A DNA stretch of 64,000 bases from NCBI GenBank assembly GCA_031551275.1, contig JAVBNX010000014.1, forward strand, positions 1 to 64,000, read 5' to 3'. Shown here piece after piece: positions 7,585 through 16,496 of this stretch. Below the pieces are notes generated by a model. The model was not told where the DNA came from. It did not search any database and saw only the letters and a program-made list of their open reading frames with translations. The translations under genes and the position numbers were made by a program. This DNA is from JAVBMJ01 sp031551275. Lineage in GTDB: Bacteria; Bacteroidota; Bacteroidia; Bacteroidales; Rikenellaceae. How positions within the stretch are numbered: position 1 is the first letter of the stretch; each line of letters starts with the position of its first letter.

Positions 7585-8943
7585 ATGCAGAAACAGGAAG
7601 GCGCGCCCCTCGTCCTGGGGAGTGAGAACATAGGCAAACTTTTGATGCAGTACGCGCTGCCGGCGATCATCGCCATGACCGCGTCGTCACTGTACAACAT
7701 TACAGACAGCATCTTCATCGGCCACGGCGTAGGTCCGGGGGCCCTCTCGGGGTTGGCGATTACCTTCCCGTTGATGAACCTGGCGGCGGCGTTCGGCTCG
7801 CTGGTGGGTGTAGGCGGGGCGGCCATGATGTCGCTCCGGCTGGGCCAGCGCGACTACGCCTCGGCCAACCAGATCCTGGGCAACGTGCTGGCGCTGAACC
7901 TGATCGTGGGCGTCGGGTTCTCCGTGGCGGCGTTGCTGCTGCTCGACCCCATGCTGCGTTTCTTCGGGGCGAGCGACGTGACGCTGCCCCACGCCAGGGA
8001 GTTCATGCAGGTCATCCTCGCGGGCAACGTGGTCACGCACATGTACCTGGGCCTGAACGCGCTGATGCGCGCCGCCGGGATGCCGCAGCGCTCGATGACG
8101 GCCACGATCTACACCGTTATCATCAACCTGGTACTCAATCCGACCTTTATCTTCGCCTTCGGGTGGGGCATCCGGGGCAGCGCGCTGGCCACGGTCATCT
8201 CGCAGGTCATCGTCCTTTTGTGGCAGTTCCGTTTCTTCGCCGACAAAAGCAACTTTTTGCACTTCCGCCGCGAGGCTTTCCGCCTGAAAAAGACCATCGT
8301 CGACGGCATCCTGTCGATCGGCATGGCTCCTTTTCTGATGAACGCGGCGGCCTGCGTGATCGTCGTGCTGATCAACCAGGGGCTTATCCGCTATGGGGGC
8401 GACGACGCGGTGGGCGCCTACGGCATCGTCAACCGCGTGGCGTTCCTCTTCGTGATGATCGTCATGGGCGTCACGCAGGGCATGCAGCCCATCGCCGGGT
8501 ACAACTACGGGGCGGGGCTCCACAGCCGCGTGACCGACGTGCTGCGCCGCTCGATCATCATAGCCACCGTCGTTATGGCCGCCGGGTTTGCCATCGCCGA
8601 GCTCTTCCCGCACGCCGTGACCAGCGCCTTCACATCCGACCAGAGCCTGAAAGACATGGCGGTCGAGGGGATGCGCTACGTCTTCGCCTTTTTCCCCTTC
8701 GTGGGCTTCCAGATGGTCACCTCGACCTTCTTCCAGAGCATCGGCATGGCCAAAAAGGCGATCTTTCTGTCGCTTACCCGCCAGGTCATCTTCCTGATCC
8801 CGCTTTTGCTGCTACTCCCCCGCAAACTGGGTATCGACGGGGTTTGGTGCAGCATGCCCATCTCCGATTTGGCCGCCGCGGCGGTGGCCGGGATCATGCT
8901 CTACTCGCAGTACCGCCAGTTCAAACGCAAGCAGCCGAATTAA
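7585..8943 (+). CDS. MATE family efflux transporter
   Basis: A 452-residue inner-membrane protein with about 12 hydrophobic segments in two similar halves. Typical marks are SLYNITDSIFIGHGVG near residue 36, GVGGAAMMSLRLGQ near 74 and the second-half counterpart NRVAFLFVMIVMGVTQGMQP near 286. MATE proteins export cationic drugs or metabolites using sodium or proton gradients. The cytidylate kinase-like gene follows after 12 bases, a pairing that suggests one transcript. Confidence 0.92.
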   Translation: MQKQEGAPLVLGSENIGKLLMQYALPAIIAMTASSLYNITDSIFIGHGVGPGALSGLAITFPLMNLAAAFGSLVGVGGAAMMSLRLGQRDYASANQILGNVLALNLIVGVGFSVAALLLLDPMLRFFGASDVTLPHAREFMQVILAGNVVTHMYLGLNALMRAAGMPQRSMTATIYTVIINLVLNPTFIFAFGWGIRGSALATVISQVIVLLWQFRFFADKSNFLHFRREAFRLKKTIVDGILSIGMAPFLMNAAACVIVVLINQGLIRYGGDDAVGAYGIVNRVAFLFVMIVMGVTQGMQPIAGYNYGAGLHSRVTDVLRRSIIIATVVMAAGFAIAELFPHAVTSAFTSDQSLKDMAVEGMRYVFAFFPFVGFQMVTSTFFQSIGMAKKAIFLSLTRQVIFLIPLLLLLPRKLGIDGVWCSMPISDLAAAAVAGIMLYSQYRQFKRKQPN

Positions 8944-8955
8944 AACCCTACCGCC

Positions 8956-9582
8956 ATGGATCGCAAATTCGTTATCAACATAGGCCGCCAACTGGGCAGC
9001 GGCGGACGCACGGTGGGCCGTATGCTGGCCGAACGCCTCGACGCGGGGTTCTACGACAAGGAGCTGATCCGCGAGGCATCCCGCCAGAGCGGCCTCAAGC
9101 CGGAGGTCTTCGAACGCGCCGACGAGCGCAGGCGCTTCAGCCTGCAAACGCTGCTGGGAGGGGTCTTCCCGGGGCTTTTGAGCGAGGACTACCTCGGCAC
9201 GTCGGCCGTGGGCAGCCAGGAACTTTTCACGTTGCAAAGCGAGGTAATCCGCCGCCTCGCCGGGGAGCGCTCCTGTATTTTCGTGGGGCGCTGCGCCGAC
9301 TATGTGCTCAGGGAACACCCCTTGGCGCTCAACGTATTCGTGTGCGCCGACGCAACCGACCGCCAGGCCCGCGTCATGGAATTGACGGGCCTGGACGCGG
9401 ACAAAGCCCTCGAACTGATGGCGCGCACGGACCGCCAAAGGGCCGCCTACTACAACTTTTACAGCGGCAAGACCTGGGGCGCGTCGGCCTCCTACCACCT
9501 GTGCGTCAATTCCTCCGCGCTGGGCGTGGAGGGCACCGCCGACATGATCCTTGATTTCGCCCGGCGCAAGCTGGGAATTTAG
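8956..9582 (+). CDS. cytidylate kinase-like family protein
   Basis: A 208-residue P-loop protein of the cytidylate kinase-like (Cytidylate_kin2) group. The start INIGRQLGSGGRTVGRMLAE carries an altered Walker A (G-x-x-x-G-S-G-G-R-T-V-G), and CIFVGRCADYVL near residue 112 is typical of the family. It is not canonical Cmk; the physiological substrate of this family is not established. It lies just after the MATE gene. Confidence 0.8.
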   Translation: MDRKFVINIGRQLGSGGRTVGRMLAERLDAGFYDKELIREASRQSGLKPEVFERADERRRFSLQTLLGGVFPGLLSEDYLGTSAVGSQELFTLQSEVIRRLAGERSCIFVGRCADYVLREHPLALNVFVCADATDRQARVMELTGLDADKALELMARTDRQRAAYYNFYSGKTWGASASYHLCVNSSALGVEGTADMILDFARRKLGI

Positions 9583-9651
9583 CCCCGTTTTCCGAAATAA
9601 AATCCGATCTTTGTGAAAAGCTGCTGACATAGGGTTGTCATCGGCCGGGGA

Positions 9652-9659
9652 TATCTTTG
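9652..9659 (+). promoter_or_regulatory. -7 element (TATCTTTG) for the VOC-WYL cluster
   Basis: Perfect TAnnTTTG match 28 bases before the ATG at 9688; it would drive the four tightly packed genes to 11985. Confidence 0.6.
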
Positions 9660-9687
9660 TGCTGTAAACCGGTAAAACCATCCGATT

Positions 9688-10089
9688 ATGAAACTGACTC
9701 CTTATCTCGTATTCAACGGCGAGGCCCGGCAGGCGCTGGACTTCTACGCCGACGCGCTGGACGCGAAGATCGAAAACCTGCACCTGTTCTCCTCGATGCC
9801 CGACGTGGCCGAGGAGCACCGCGACAAGGTCCTGCACGCCTGCCTGATCTTCGACGGCGGCTCGATGAGCGTGGCCGACACCTTGCCCGAGGATCCAGCC
9901 GATTTCGGCCGCCTGGGGCATATGCTGACCCTCGATTTCGACTCCATCCCCCGGATCGAAGCGGTCTACGCCAAGCTCACGGCCGGGGCGCAGCAGGTGC
10001 GCTGCCCCCTGGGCGAGGCCTTCTTCGCCAAACGCTACGCCGAGGTCTACGACCGTTTCGGGGTGCTCTGGGCCCTGATGGTGGAGTAA
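9688..10089 (+). CDS. VOC family protein (PhnB-like)
   Basis: A 133-residue glyoxalase/bleomycin-resistance-fold protein of the PhnB type, with TPYLVFNGEARQALDFYADA at the N-terminus and G-Q-Q-V-R-C-P-L-G-E-A-F-F-A near the end. These proteins often bind metals or small hydrophobic molecules. It heads a four-gene run and abuts the regulator gene with no intervening base (TAA then ATG). Confidence 0.85.
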   Translation: MKLTPYLVFNGEARQALDFYADALDAKIENLHLFSSMPDVAEEHRDKVLHACLIFDGGSMSVADTLPEDPADFGRLGHMLTLDFDSIPRIEAVYAKLTAGAQQVRCPLGEAFFAKRYAEVYDRFGVLWALMVE

Positions 10090-11022
10090 ATGAACCGGAT
10101 CGACCGCATATCGGCGCTGCTGATCCAGTTGCAGTCGCGCCCCGTGGTAAAGGCCTCGCAGATGGCCGACCGCTTCGGCGTGAGCCTGCGGACGATCTAC
10201 CGCGACATCCGCTCCCTGTGCGAGGCGGGCGTGCCCGTCTGCGGCGACGCGGGGGTGGGTTACTCCCTGGTGGAGGGTTACCGCCTGCCTCCGCTGATGT
10301 TTACCAAACAGGAGGCCACGGCGCTGCTGACGGCCGAAAAGTTCGTCGAGCAACTGACCGACCCCCACAACAGCCTGAATTTCCGCCAGGCGATGGATAA
10401 GATCCGCGCCGTGATGCGCGGCGTGGACAAAAGCTACCTCTCCGGGGTGGGCGACTCAATGATGGTCTACCGCTCGCGCCGCACGCCGGGTCCCAAGCTG
10501 CCCGGCCTGCTGCAAACCCTTTTGGGGAGCGTGAACGACCGTTTGATCCTTCTGATCGACTACACCGACGCCGACGGCAAGGCCACCCGCCGGGAGTTGG
10601 AAGCCGTGGGCGTGACCTATTCCCACCCCTACTGGTACCTGGCCGCCTGGTGCCACCTACGCAACGAGTACCGCTCCTTCCGCATGGACAGGATCGGAAG
10701 CGTCGAGACGACCTCCAAACCCCACACCCGCGAACACCCGCCCCTGGAGATAGTCGTCGGCCAGGACGACCCCGGCTGTCTAACCGAGGTGGTGGTCCGC
10801 ACGAGCAGGGAGCTTGCCCGGCGCACGGCCGACGCCTCCTACTTTATGGGCCTGGTCAATGAGCATGAATTGCCCGACGGCTGCGTCGAGCAGACCTACA
10901 TGACATACAGCCTCGAATCGATGGCCCGCTGGGCGCTCTCCAACGCCGACACGACCACGGTGGTCTCCCCGCCGGAAGTGAACGAACGAATCGAACAAAT
11001 CCTAAAAAACATCAAGCCATGA
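10090..11022 (+). CDS. YafY-type transcriptional regulator with WYL domain
   Basis: Residues 1-60 form a DeoR-like winged helix (ISALLIQLQSRPVVKASQMA then RFGVSLRTIYRDIRSLCEAG). Residues about 140-230 form a WYL ligand-binding domain, with YSHPYWYLAAWCHLRNEYRS and FRMDRIGSV. A C-terminal WCX extension follows. WYL regulators sense nucleic acid fragments or small ligands. Its placement between a VOC gene and a GyrI-like gene suggests control of this operon. The stop overlaps the next start as ATGA. Confidence 0.9.
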   Translation: MNRIDRISALLIQLQSRPVVKASQMADRFGVSLRTIYRDIRSLCEAGVPVCGDAGVGYSLVEGYRLPPLMFTKQEATALLTAEKFVEQLTDPHNSLNFRQAMDKIRAVMRGVDKSYLSGVGDSMMVYRSRRTPGPKLPGLLQTLLGSVNDRLILLIDYTDADGKATRRELEAVGVTYSHPYWYLAAWCHLRNEYRSFRMDRIGSVETTSKPHTREHPPLEIVVGQDDPGCLTEVVVRTSRELARRTADASYFMGLVNEHELPDGCVEQTYMTYSLESMARWALSNADTTTVVSPPEVNERIEQILKNIKP

Positions 11023-11492
11023 AAATAATCAGCATGGAGGTCGAAAACCTCTCCCCGCTCCAAACCGTCGCCATACCCCACACCGGCCCCTACTCCGGCA
11101 TCGGCTCCGCCTTCGAAAAACTGGCCGCCTGGGCGGGCAAAAACAACCTGTGGGCGAAAGGTCCGAAGATGGCCGGGGTCTACTGCGACGACCCGGCCGC
11201 CACCCCCGAGGCGCAACTCCGCTCGCTGGCCTGTCTGGAAGACCTGTCCGGCACCTCGCCCGACGCAGGTATGGAGCGCTACACGATTACCGGGGGCAAA
11301 TACTTCGTCTCCACGTTCGAGGTAAAGATGGCCGAATACGGCGATGCGTGGCTCAAAGCCGAGACCGCCCTCAAAGAGAAGGGCTACACCCACGACCAGC
11401 GCGACCACTTCGAGCTCTACGTCAGCTGCGTCGACCAAACCCAGGGCGACGACGCCCCCTGGATCGTCAGGATCTGCCTGCCCGTGAAATAG
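11019..11492 (+). CDS. GyrI-like small-molecule-binding protein
   Basis: A 157-residue stand-alone effector-binding domain of the GyrI/SbmC/AraC_E_bind fold. Typical features are the opening EVENLSPLQTVAIPHTGPY and the C-terminal DHFELYVSCVDQTQGDDAPW with its conserved acidic residue. Such proteins bind or hydrolyse amphipathic toxins and protect gyrase. It is translationally coupled to the regulator by a four-base overlap. Confidence 0.85.
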   Translation: MKIISMEVENLSPLQTVAIPHTGPYSGIGSAFEKLAAWAGKNNLWAKGPKMAGVYCDDPAATPEAQLRSLACLEDLSGTSPDAGMERYTITGGKYFVSTFEVKMAEYGDAWLKAETALKEKGYTHDQRDHFELYVSCVDQTQGDDAPWIVRICLPVK

Positions 11493-11493
11493 C

Positions 11494-11985
11494 ATGAGCA
11501 TGAGCGAAAAACCCTTGGTCGACAAAGACTACCTGTTGGAGCGCTCCCCCGGCAAGGGGGGCTGGACCTACACGGTCATCCCCGAGATCCTGCCCGACCC
11601 GCACGCCCCGTTCAGTTGGGTGCGGGTTCGGGGCACGATCGACGGCCACCAGATCGATAACTACCACCTCATGCCCTCGGGCAAGGGGACGCTGTTCCTC
11701 TCGGTCAAATCCGATATCCGCAAAAAGATCCAAAAGCAGGAGGGTGACTGGGTCCGCATCGTCCTGTACGCCGTCAACACCCCGCTGGAGGTCCCTGAAG
11801 AACTGATGCTGTGCCTAAGGGAGGACGCCGCCGCGCTGCAATTTTTCAACTCCCTAAAACCGAGCGAGCAACACCGCTACGTCAAGTGGATCTACTCCGC
11901 CAAGAGCGACCAAACCCAAGTGGAGCGGATCGCCAAGACCCTGGACCGCCTCTCCCGGCACAAGAAATTCACAGACGGGCAATAG
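11494..11985 (+). CDS. YdeI/OmpD-associated (DUF1905 + OmdA) family protein
   Basis: A 163-residue protein. The first half is a DUF1905-type beta barrel (W-V-R-V-R-G-T-I-D-G-H and L-F-L-S-V-K-S-D-I-R-K). The C-terminal third has the OmdA segment KPSEQHRYVKWIYSAKSDQT followed by a helical R-I-A-K-T-L-D-R-L. The family has been linked to bacteriocin and peptide resistance in other bacteria. Two ATGs occur in frame (11494 and 11500); either may be used. It ends the four-gene cluster. Confidence 0.8.
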   Translation: MSMSEKPLVDKDYLLERSPGKGGWTYTVIPEILPDPHAPFSWVRVRGTIDGHQIDNYHLMPSGKGTLFLSVKSDIRKKIQKQEGDWVRIVLYAVNTPLEVPEELMLCLREDAAALQFFNSLKPSEQHRYVKWIYSAKSDQTQVERIAKTLDRLSRHKKFTDGQ

Positions 11986-12013
11986 CCGTCGGCTTTCATC
12001 CCGGCCCGGTACG

Positions 12014-13735
12014 CTATTCGTTGCTCAACACATACCCTACCGACAGGTCGGTCAGCCGGGTCTGCCCGCCGTCGCGTAATAGTGTTATCCGATCAAAGAC
12101 GATGCGGTAGCCGCCGTGGTCGTAAACCTGGAACTCACCGGCATGCTCTTCTATTTGGTCGGCGTACAGGGAATCCTTCGAGAGCCCCGTCCGGGCCAAC
12201 TGCGCGGAGAGTATCTGTTGGTGCGACTCCCTGAAGACGCATTCGCCGTCCGTACGGTAAACCCTCAGGCTGTCCGCATCGTTGGCGTATCGCCAATCGT
12301 AGGCCCCCATACGGGATCCCGTTGGGTGCAGGTAGCGGAATCCGGCCACTTCGACGGGGGTTTTCCCGAAACGGACATTGAAGCTGTTATCCGGGACAAC
12401 GGACGCCATGTTGTGGTAATAGCCATATTGCACATTGTGGGGCATCACATCACGGCTCAATTCGGCATTGTCTGTGATCCCGCACAACTGCTTCAGGTAA
12501 GCCTTGTCGTTTTGGCGGCTCAGGTAGCTGAACGCCTCGTAGAGCTGCACAAAGTCCTGCGCCCGCAGGCTGTCCGCCTCGGGTTGCTTCCATCGCTTCA
12601 TTTTTCCGTTTTCCCCGATCAGGTCGAGCTTGTCGAGCGTCTTTTCCAGGCGCGCGCGCTGCGAGCGGATACCCAGCTCCTTGGCCGTGATCCCGGGTAC
12701 ATAGGTAAAGGCGGCCAGCAAAACGATCGCCACCGTCGCCGCGTACACATACCGGCCCCAACGCCCCGAGAAGAACATCAGCGCGACCAGGGTCATGATC
12801 AACCCGCACACCAGCAGGTAGACCCGCTCCTGCGTGAGGCCGTACTCGCCGATGCGGTGGGCCACCCCGACCCAGAACATCGCCAGGGCGGGCAATGAGA
12901 TCCACTGGAATCGGTCGTAGAACCAATCGTAAAGCCGTCGCCCGCCCATCATCGGCTGGTAGGCTTTGGCCAGCACGGCCAGGATGGCGAACGCGAAGAC
13001 CATCCAGGCCACCCCGCCCTGGGGCAAAGACCAGAGCAGCACGATCTTCAGAAAATAAATGTACAGGATGGCGGTATAGATCAGAATGGCGGGCGAGACC
13101 ACCCAGGTAATCATCATATCGACGAATTTCACGGGCTTGAACTCGTCATCCTGCAGCCTGACCAGGGTCAAAAAGACCAACGGCAACAACAATACGAAAG
13201 CCACCATCGCCACGTACTCCGCGACCTTCTCTTCATCGCCCCAGGGCAATCCCGGGAAGATATACCGCAGCGAAAAATAGATCGCCGCCGACAGCGCCCA
13301 GGCCGCGCCGGTAAGCAGCTCTGCAAAGAAGAAGTTCTTCAGGTAATGCAGCCCGTCGCCCACGAAATCGCCGTTGCCGCGCCTCCAACGGCACACACCC
13401 ACCATCAGCACACAGAGCACCAGCGCCACCGCGTAGGCGACCGAGGAGGTCCAATCCTGCACGTCGACCCACAAAAAAGGCACGGCCAGCAACGGGCTGG
13501 CATAATAGATCCACCTTACCTTGCCGCCCCGCGCTGTCCAGCGGTTGAGCAGCATCGACGCGCAAAAGAAGAGCGGGAAGAGCCACCGGTAGCCATCCCG
13601 GTCGTCGACGCCGGCAACTTCCTCGACCACCAGGGCAAAATAGACAAAGAAAAACAGACTCAACACCGCCTCGGCAGGGCACAGGCGCAACGTATCGAAG
13701 CATTGGCTGAAAAAACTACGGATGCGATCTCTCAT
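12014..13735 (-). CDS. DUF4153 multi-pass membrane protein
   Basis: About 573 residues from the ATG at 13735 (MRDRIRSFFSQ), chosen because a minus-strand -7 box lies 25 bases upstream; a longer frame opens at 13798. Roughly ten to twelve hydrophobic segments fill residues 20-370 in the DUF4153 pattern. A soluble C-terminal part (about 385-573) follows, containing short repeats around DFVQLYEAFSYLSRQNDKAY. The function is unknown. It is convergent with the OmdA gene. Confidence 0.8.
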   Translation of the reverse strand: MRDRIRSFFSQCFDTLRLCPAEAVLSLFFFVYFALVVEEVAGVDDRDGYRWLFPLFFCASMLLNRWTARGGKVRWIYYASPLLAVPFLWVDVQDWTSSVAYAVALVLCVLMVGVCRWRRGNGDFVGDGLHYLKNFFFAELLTGAAWALSAAIYFSLRYIFPGLPWGDEEKVAEYVAMVAFVLLLPLVFLTLVRLQDDEFKPVKFVDMMITWVVSPAILIYTAILYIYFLKIVLLWSLPQGGVAWMVFAFAILAVLAKAYQPMMGGRRLYDWFYDRFQWISLPALAMFWVGVAHRIGEYGLTQERVYLLVCGLIMTLVALMFFSGRWGRYVYAATVAIVLLAAFTYVPGITAKELGIRSQRARLEKTLDKLDLIGENGKMKRWKQPEADSLRAQDFVQLYEAFSYLSRQNDKAYLKQLCGITDNAELSRDVMPHNVQYGYYHNMASVVPDNSFNVRFGKTPVEVAGFRYLHPTGSRMGAYDWRYANDADSLRVYRTDGECVFRESHQQILSAQLARTGLSKDSLYADQIEEHAGEFQVYDHGGYRIVFDRITLLRDGGQTRLTDLSVGYVLSNE

Positions 13736-13760
13736 ACGGGTTCGGGTTAAAGGTTCTGTG

Positions 13761-13768
13761 TAAAGGTA
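13761..13768 (-). promoter_or_regulatory. -7 element (TACCTTTA) for the DUF4153 gene
   Basis: Minus-strand TACCTTTA fits the Bacteroidota pattern 25 bases before the start chosen at 13735, and supports that start over the upstream one. Confidence 0.45.
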
Positions 13769-13828
13769 ATGAATCGCTGCGAATTTTTGGTTATGCAAAC
13801 CGCTTTATAATTCGTACCTTGTCCTGCG

Positions 13829-14407
13829 ATGAACTACCTGGCCCATATAGTGCTCTCCGGCGAGAACGGCCGCCTGCAGGTCGGCAATTTCATCGGCGAC
13901 GCGGTCAAGGGCAGCTCTTTCAACGGCTACCCGCCCGCCATGGCCGACGGGATCAGGCTCCACCGCATGATCGACCACTTTACCGACCACCATCCGGCGG
14001 TCCGGGGGACCGTGCAAACGCTCCGGCCCCACTTCGGGCGCTACTCGGGCGCGCTGCTGGACATCTATTTCGACTACCTGCTGGCTTCCCGCTTCAACGA
14101 ATTTTCCGCCGTGCCCTTGCGGCGTTTTACCCGGCGTTTCTACCTCTCGCTGGCCTGCAACCGCCGCCACTTGCCCGAGCGGATCAAACGCTTTATGTGG
14201 CATTTCATCCTGACCGACCGCCTGGGCAAATACGCGACCGTGGAGGGCATCTTCGATTCGCTCGCCATCATGGAGCGCTACGGGCGGATGAAGGTCTCCC
14301 CCGACAAGGCAACCGACTACCTGACCGCCCACCAAGAGGAGCTATGGCAGGTTTTCGAACCTTTTTTCCGCGAACTCCAACAACACGTCAAGGGCGCGTT
14401 GAAGTAG
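13829..14407 (+). CDS. acpH: acyl carrier protein phosphodiesterase
   Basis: A 192-residue all-helical protein of the HD-like AcpH family, which removes the phosphopantetheine arm from holo-ACP. MNYLAHIVLSG, then VGNFIGDAVKG and LHRMIDHFTDHHP carry the conserved Asp and His metal ligands, and YFDYLLASRF is also typical. A TACCTTG box sits seven bases upstream of the ATG. It converges on the ABC-F gene with a four-base gap. Confidence 0.88.
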   Translation: MNYLAHIVLSGENGRLQVGNFIGDAVKGSSFNGYPPAMADGIRLHRMIDHFTDHHPAVRGTVQTLRPHFGRYSGALLDIYFDYLLASRFNEFSAVPLRRFTRRFYLSLACNRRHLPERIKRFMWHFILTDRLGKYATVEGIFDSLAIMERYGRMKVSPDKATDYLTAHQEELWQVFEPFFRELQQHVKGALK

Positions 14408-14411
14408 CCCC

Positions 14412-16289
14412 CTACCCTTCTATCTCGCTCAACTCCAGCCACCGCATCGACCCCAGGTCGATCCGCTCGATCACTTCGGCGATCCGTTGGCTTTTGGCGG
14501 TCAATTCATCCAATGAAAGATCGCCGCTGCTCATCTGCTGCTCCAACTCCGCTTTCTCGCGCTCCAACAAGGGCAACTCCTTTTCCAAGCTCTCCATCTC
14601 CCGGCGCTGGGCGTAGCTCAATTTTTTACGCTCCGGGGCCGGGCTTTCGCGCTCCGCACGCGCCGGTTTGGGGACGTTTTTCTGCGCCTGCTCCTGCATC
14701 TGGGCGTCGCGCAGGCTCTTCCATTCGAGGTAATCGCTGTACGACCCGGGAAAATCCTTGATCCGGCCCCCGCCCTCGAAGACCAACAGGTGGTCGGCCA
14801 CATTGTCCATAAAGTAGCGGTCGTTCGAGACGGTAATCAAACAGACGCCATACCCGGAAAGGTACTCCTCCAACACCTGCAAGGTCATAATATCCAAATC
14901 GTTGGTCGGCTCGTCGAGGACCAAAAAGTTAGGACTGCGCATCAAAATCGTGCACAGGTACAACCGCCGTTTCTCCCCGCCGCTCAACTTGCCGACAGGG
15001 TTGTACTGCGTCTGGGGCGCGAACAAAAAGTATTGCAGGAATTGCGATGCGCTCATCTTCCGCCCGTCGCCCAATTCGATGCTCTCGGCGATATCGGTCA
15101 CCACGTCGATTACCCGCGCGCCCGGATCGAACTCGATCCCCTGCTGCGAGTAGTACCCGAACCGGACGGTCTCCCCGATCTCGATCACCCCGCCGTCGGG
15201 CTCGACCAGCCCCAGGAGCATCTTGATAAAGGTCGATTTGCCCGTCCCGTTGTCCCCCACGATCCCCATCTTCTCGTAGCGGGCGAAGAGGTAGTCGAAA
15301 TTTTTGAGGATCACGCGCTCTCCGTAGCTTTTCGAAAGGCCTTTGACCTCGAATATCTTCTTGCCGATGTAGGCCGCCTTCACGTCGAGCTTCACACTCC
15401 CCTGGTCGCGCTCCTTTTTGAGCCGCTCCTCCAAATCGTAGAACGAATCGATCCGCGCTTTCGCCTTGGTGGCCCGTGCCTGGGGCTGCCTGCGCATCCA
15501 CTCGATCTCCTTGCGGAAAAGGTTCTTATCGCTCTCCCGGCTCGCCGCCTCGGCCTCTAAACGTTCCTGCTTCTTCTCCAGGAAGAAGGAGTAATTCCCC
15601 TTGTAGGCATAGGCACGCCGGTTGTCGATATCGATGATGCCCGTGCAGACCTTGTCCAGGAAATAGCGGTCGTGGGTTACCATCAAAAGCGTCACGCCCG
15701 ACACGACGAGGTACTCCTCCAGCCAGTGCGTCATCTCCAGGTCGAGGTGGTTGGTCGGCTCGTCCAGGATCAGCAGGTCGGGCTCCCGGATCAGCGCCCC
15801 GGCCAACGCCAGACGCTTGGTCTGCCCGCCGGAGAGGTGCTCGGTTCTCTGGCCGTAATCGGTAATTTTCAACCGGGTAAGGATCTGCTTGACCCGCGCC
15901 TCGTAGTTCCACGCCCCGAGCGCATCCACCTCCGCCATCGCCTGCTCCATCTCATTCCCATCGCCCGAGGCGAGACTCTTTTCATACCGCGCGATGGCCC
16001 TCAACTCGGGCGATTCGCCCCTAAGCGAGGCGTCCATTACCGTGGTCCCCGGCTCGAATGCGGGGTCCTGGTCCAGGACGGCCACTTTCAGGTCGCGCAT
16101 AAAGGTAATCGTCCCCGAGGCGTAGTCCTCCCTGCCCGCAATGATATTCAGAAGCGTGGTCTTTCCCGCCCCGTTGCGCGCGATCAGCCCGATGCGCTGC
16201 CCCTGCGCGACGATCATCGACAACCCGTCGAACAACACCAGATCGCCGAACGATTTGGAAAGGTTTTCTATTTGCAGGTAGCTTGCCAT
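14412..16289 (-). CDS. ABC-F family ATPase (Uup/EttA-like)
   Basis: About 625 residues from the ATG at 16289 (MASYLQIENLSKSFGD). The longer frame upstream of that reads no family sequence and crosses a -7 box, so it is rejected. There are two ABC domains without membrane segments. The first has ARNGAGKTT, LSGGQTKRLALAGAL and LLILDEPTNHLD; the second has GDNGTGKST, LSGGEKRRLYL and LVLDEPTNDLD. A charged linker and a C-terminal coiled coil resemble Uup. ABC-F proteins act on the ribosome exit site, in translation control or antibiotic protection. Confidence 0.92.
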   Translation of the reverse strand: MASYLQIENLSKSFGDLVLFDGLSMIVAQGQRIGLIARNGAGKTTLLNIIAGREDYASGTITFMRDLKVAVLDQDPAFEPGTTVMDASLRGESPELRAIARYEKSLASGDGNEMEQAMAEVDALGAWNYEARVKQILTRLKITDYGQRTEHLSGGQTKRLALAGALIREPDLLILDEPTNHLDLEMTHWLEEYLVVSGVTLLMVTHDRYFLDKVCTGIIDIDNRRAYAYKGNYSFFLEKKQERLEAEAASRESDKNLFRKEIEWMRRQPQARATKAKARIDSFYDLEERLKKERDQGSVKLDVKAAYIGKKIFEVKGLSKSYGERVILKNFDYLFARYEKMGIVGDNGTGKSTFIKMLLGLVEPDGGVIEIGETVRFGYYSQQGIEFDPGARVIDVVTDIAESIELGDGRKMSASQFLQYFLFAPQTQYNPVGKLSGGEKRRLYLCTILMRSPNFLVLDEPTNDLDIMTLQVLEEYLSGYGVCLITVSNDRYFMDNVADHLLVFEGGGRIKDFPGSYSDYLEWKSLRDAQMQEQAQKNVPKPARAERESPAPERKKLSYAQRREMESLEKELPLLEREKAELEQQMSSGDLSLDELTAKSQRIAEVIERIDLGSMRWLELSEIEG

Positions 16290-16308
16290 CCCGGGAATTT
16301 TTGCGGAA

Positions 16309-16316
16309 CAAAGGTA
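16309..16316 (-). promoter_or_regulatory. -7 element (TACCTTTG) for the ABC-F gene
   Basis: Minus-strand TACCTTTG lies 20 bases before the start at 16289. The same CAAAGGTACACA block recurs at 16387, so a second minus-strand start or a small duplication is possible. Confidence 0.5.
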
Positions 16317-16425
16317 CACAAAGCCGAGCGCAATCGCGCAAGCTTGCTTGCGAAAGATTGCCGAGGCGCAAAACCTTCGGCGGAGCCAAAGGTACACATA
16401 ATTACCCTTCCACGTCCATCCCGTA

Positions 16426-16457
16426 TTTGCGTATGTTAAATTAAGGTTATATCTTTG
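16426..16457 (+). promoter_or_regulatory. complete Bacteroidota promoter (TTTG-N20-TATCTTTG)
   Basis: TTTG at 16426-16429 and TATCTTTG at 16450-16457 are separated by exactly 20 bases, matching the full -33/-7 consensus. It leaves a leader of about 33-39 bases to the fimbrillin start at 16497. It is one of only two complete promoters I found in the window. Confidence 0.75.
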
Positions 16458-16496
16458 CGCCCTTTAAAACACAATCTCCCTAAATTCTCACTCGAA

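Noticed and set aside
16309..16398. Repeat of CAAAGGTACACA at 16309 and 16387 as a mobile-element signature
   Set aside because: The shared bases are mostly the reverse complement of the -7 box plus four bases; tandem promoters explain it more simply.
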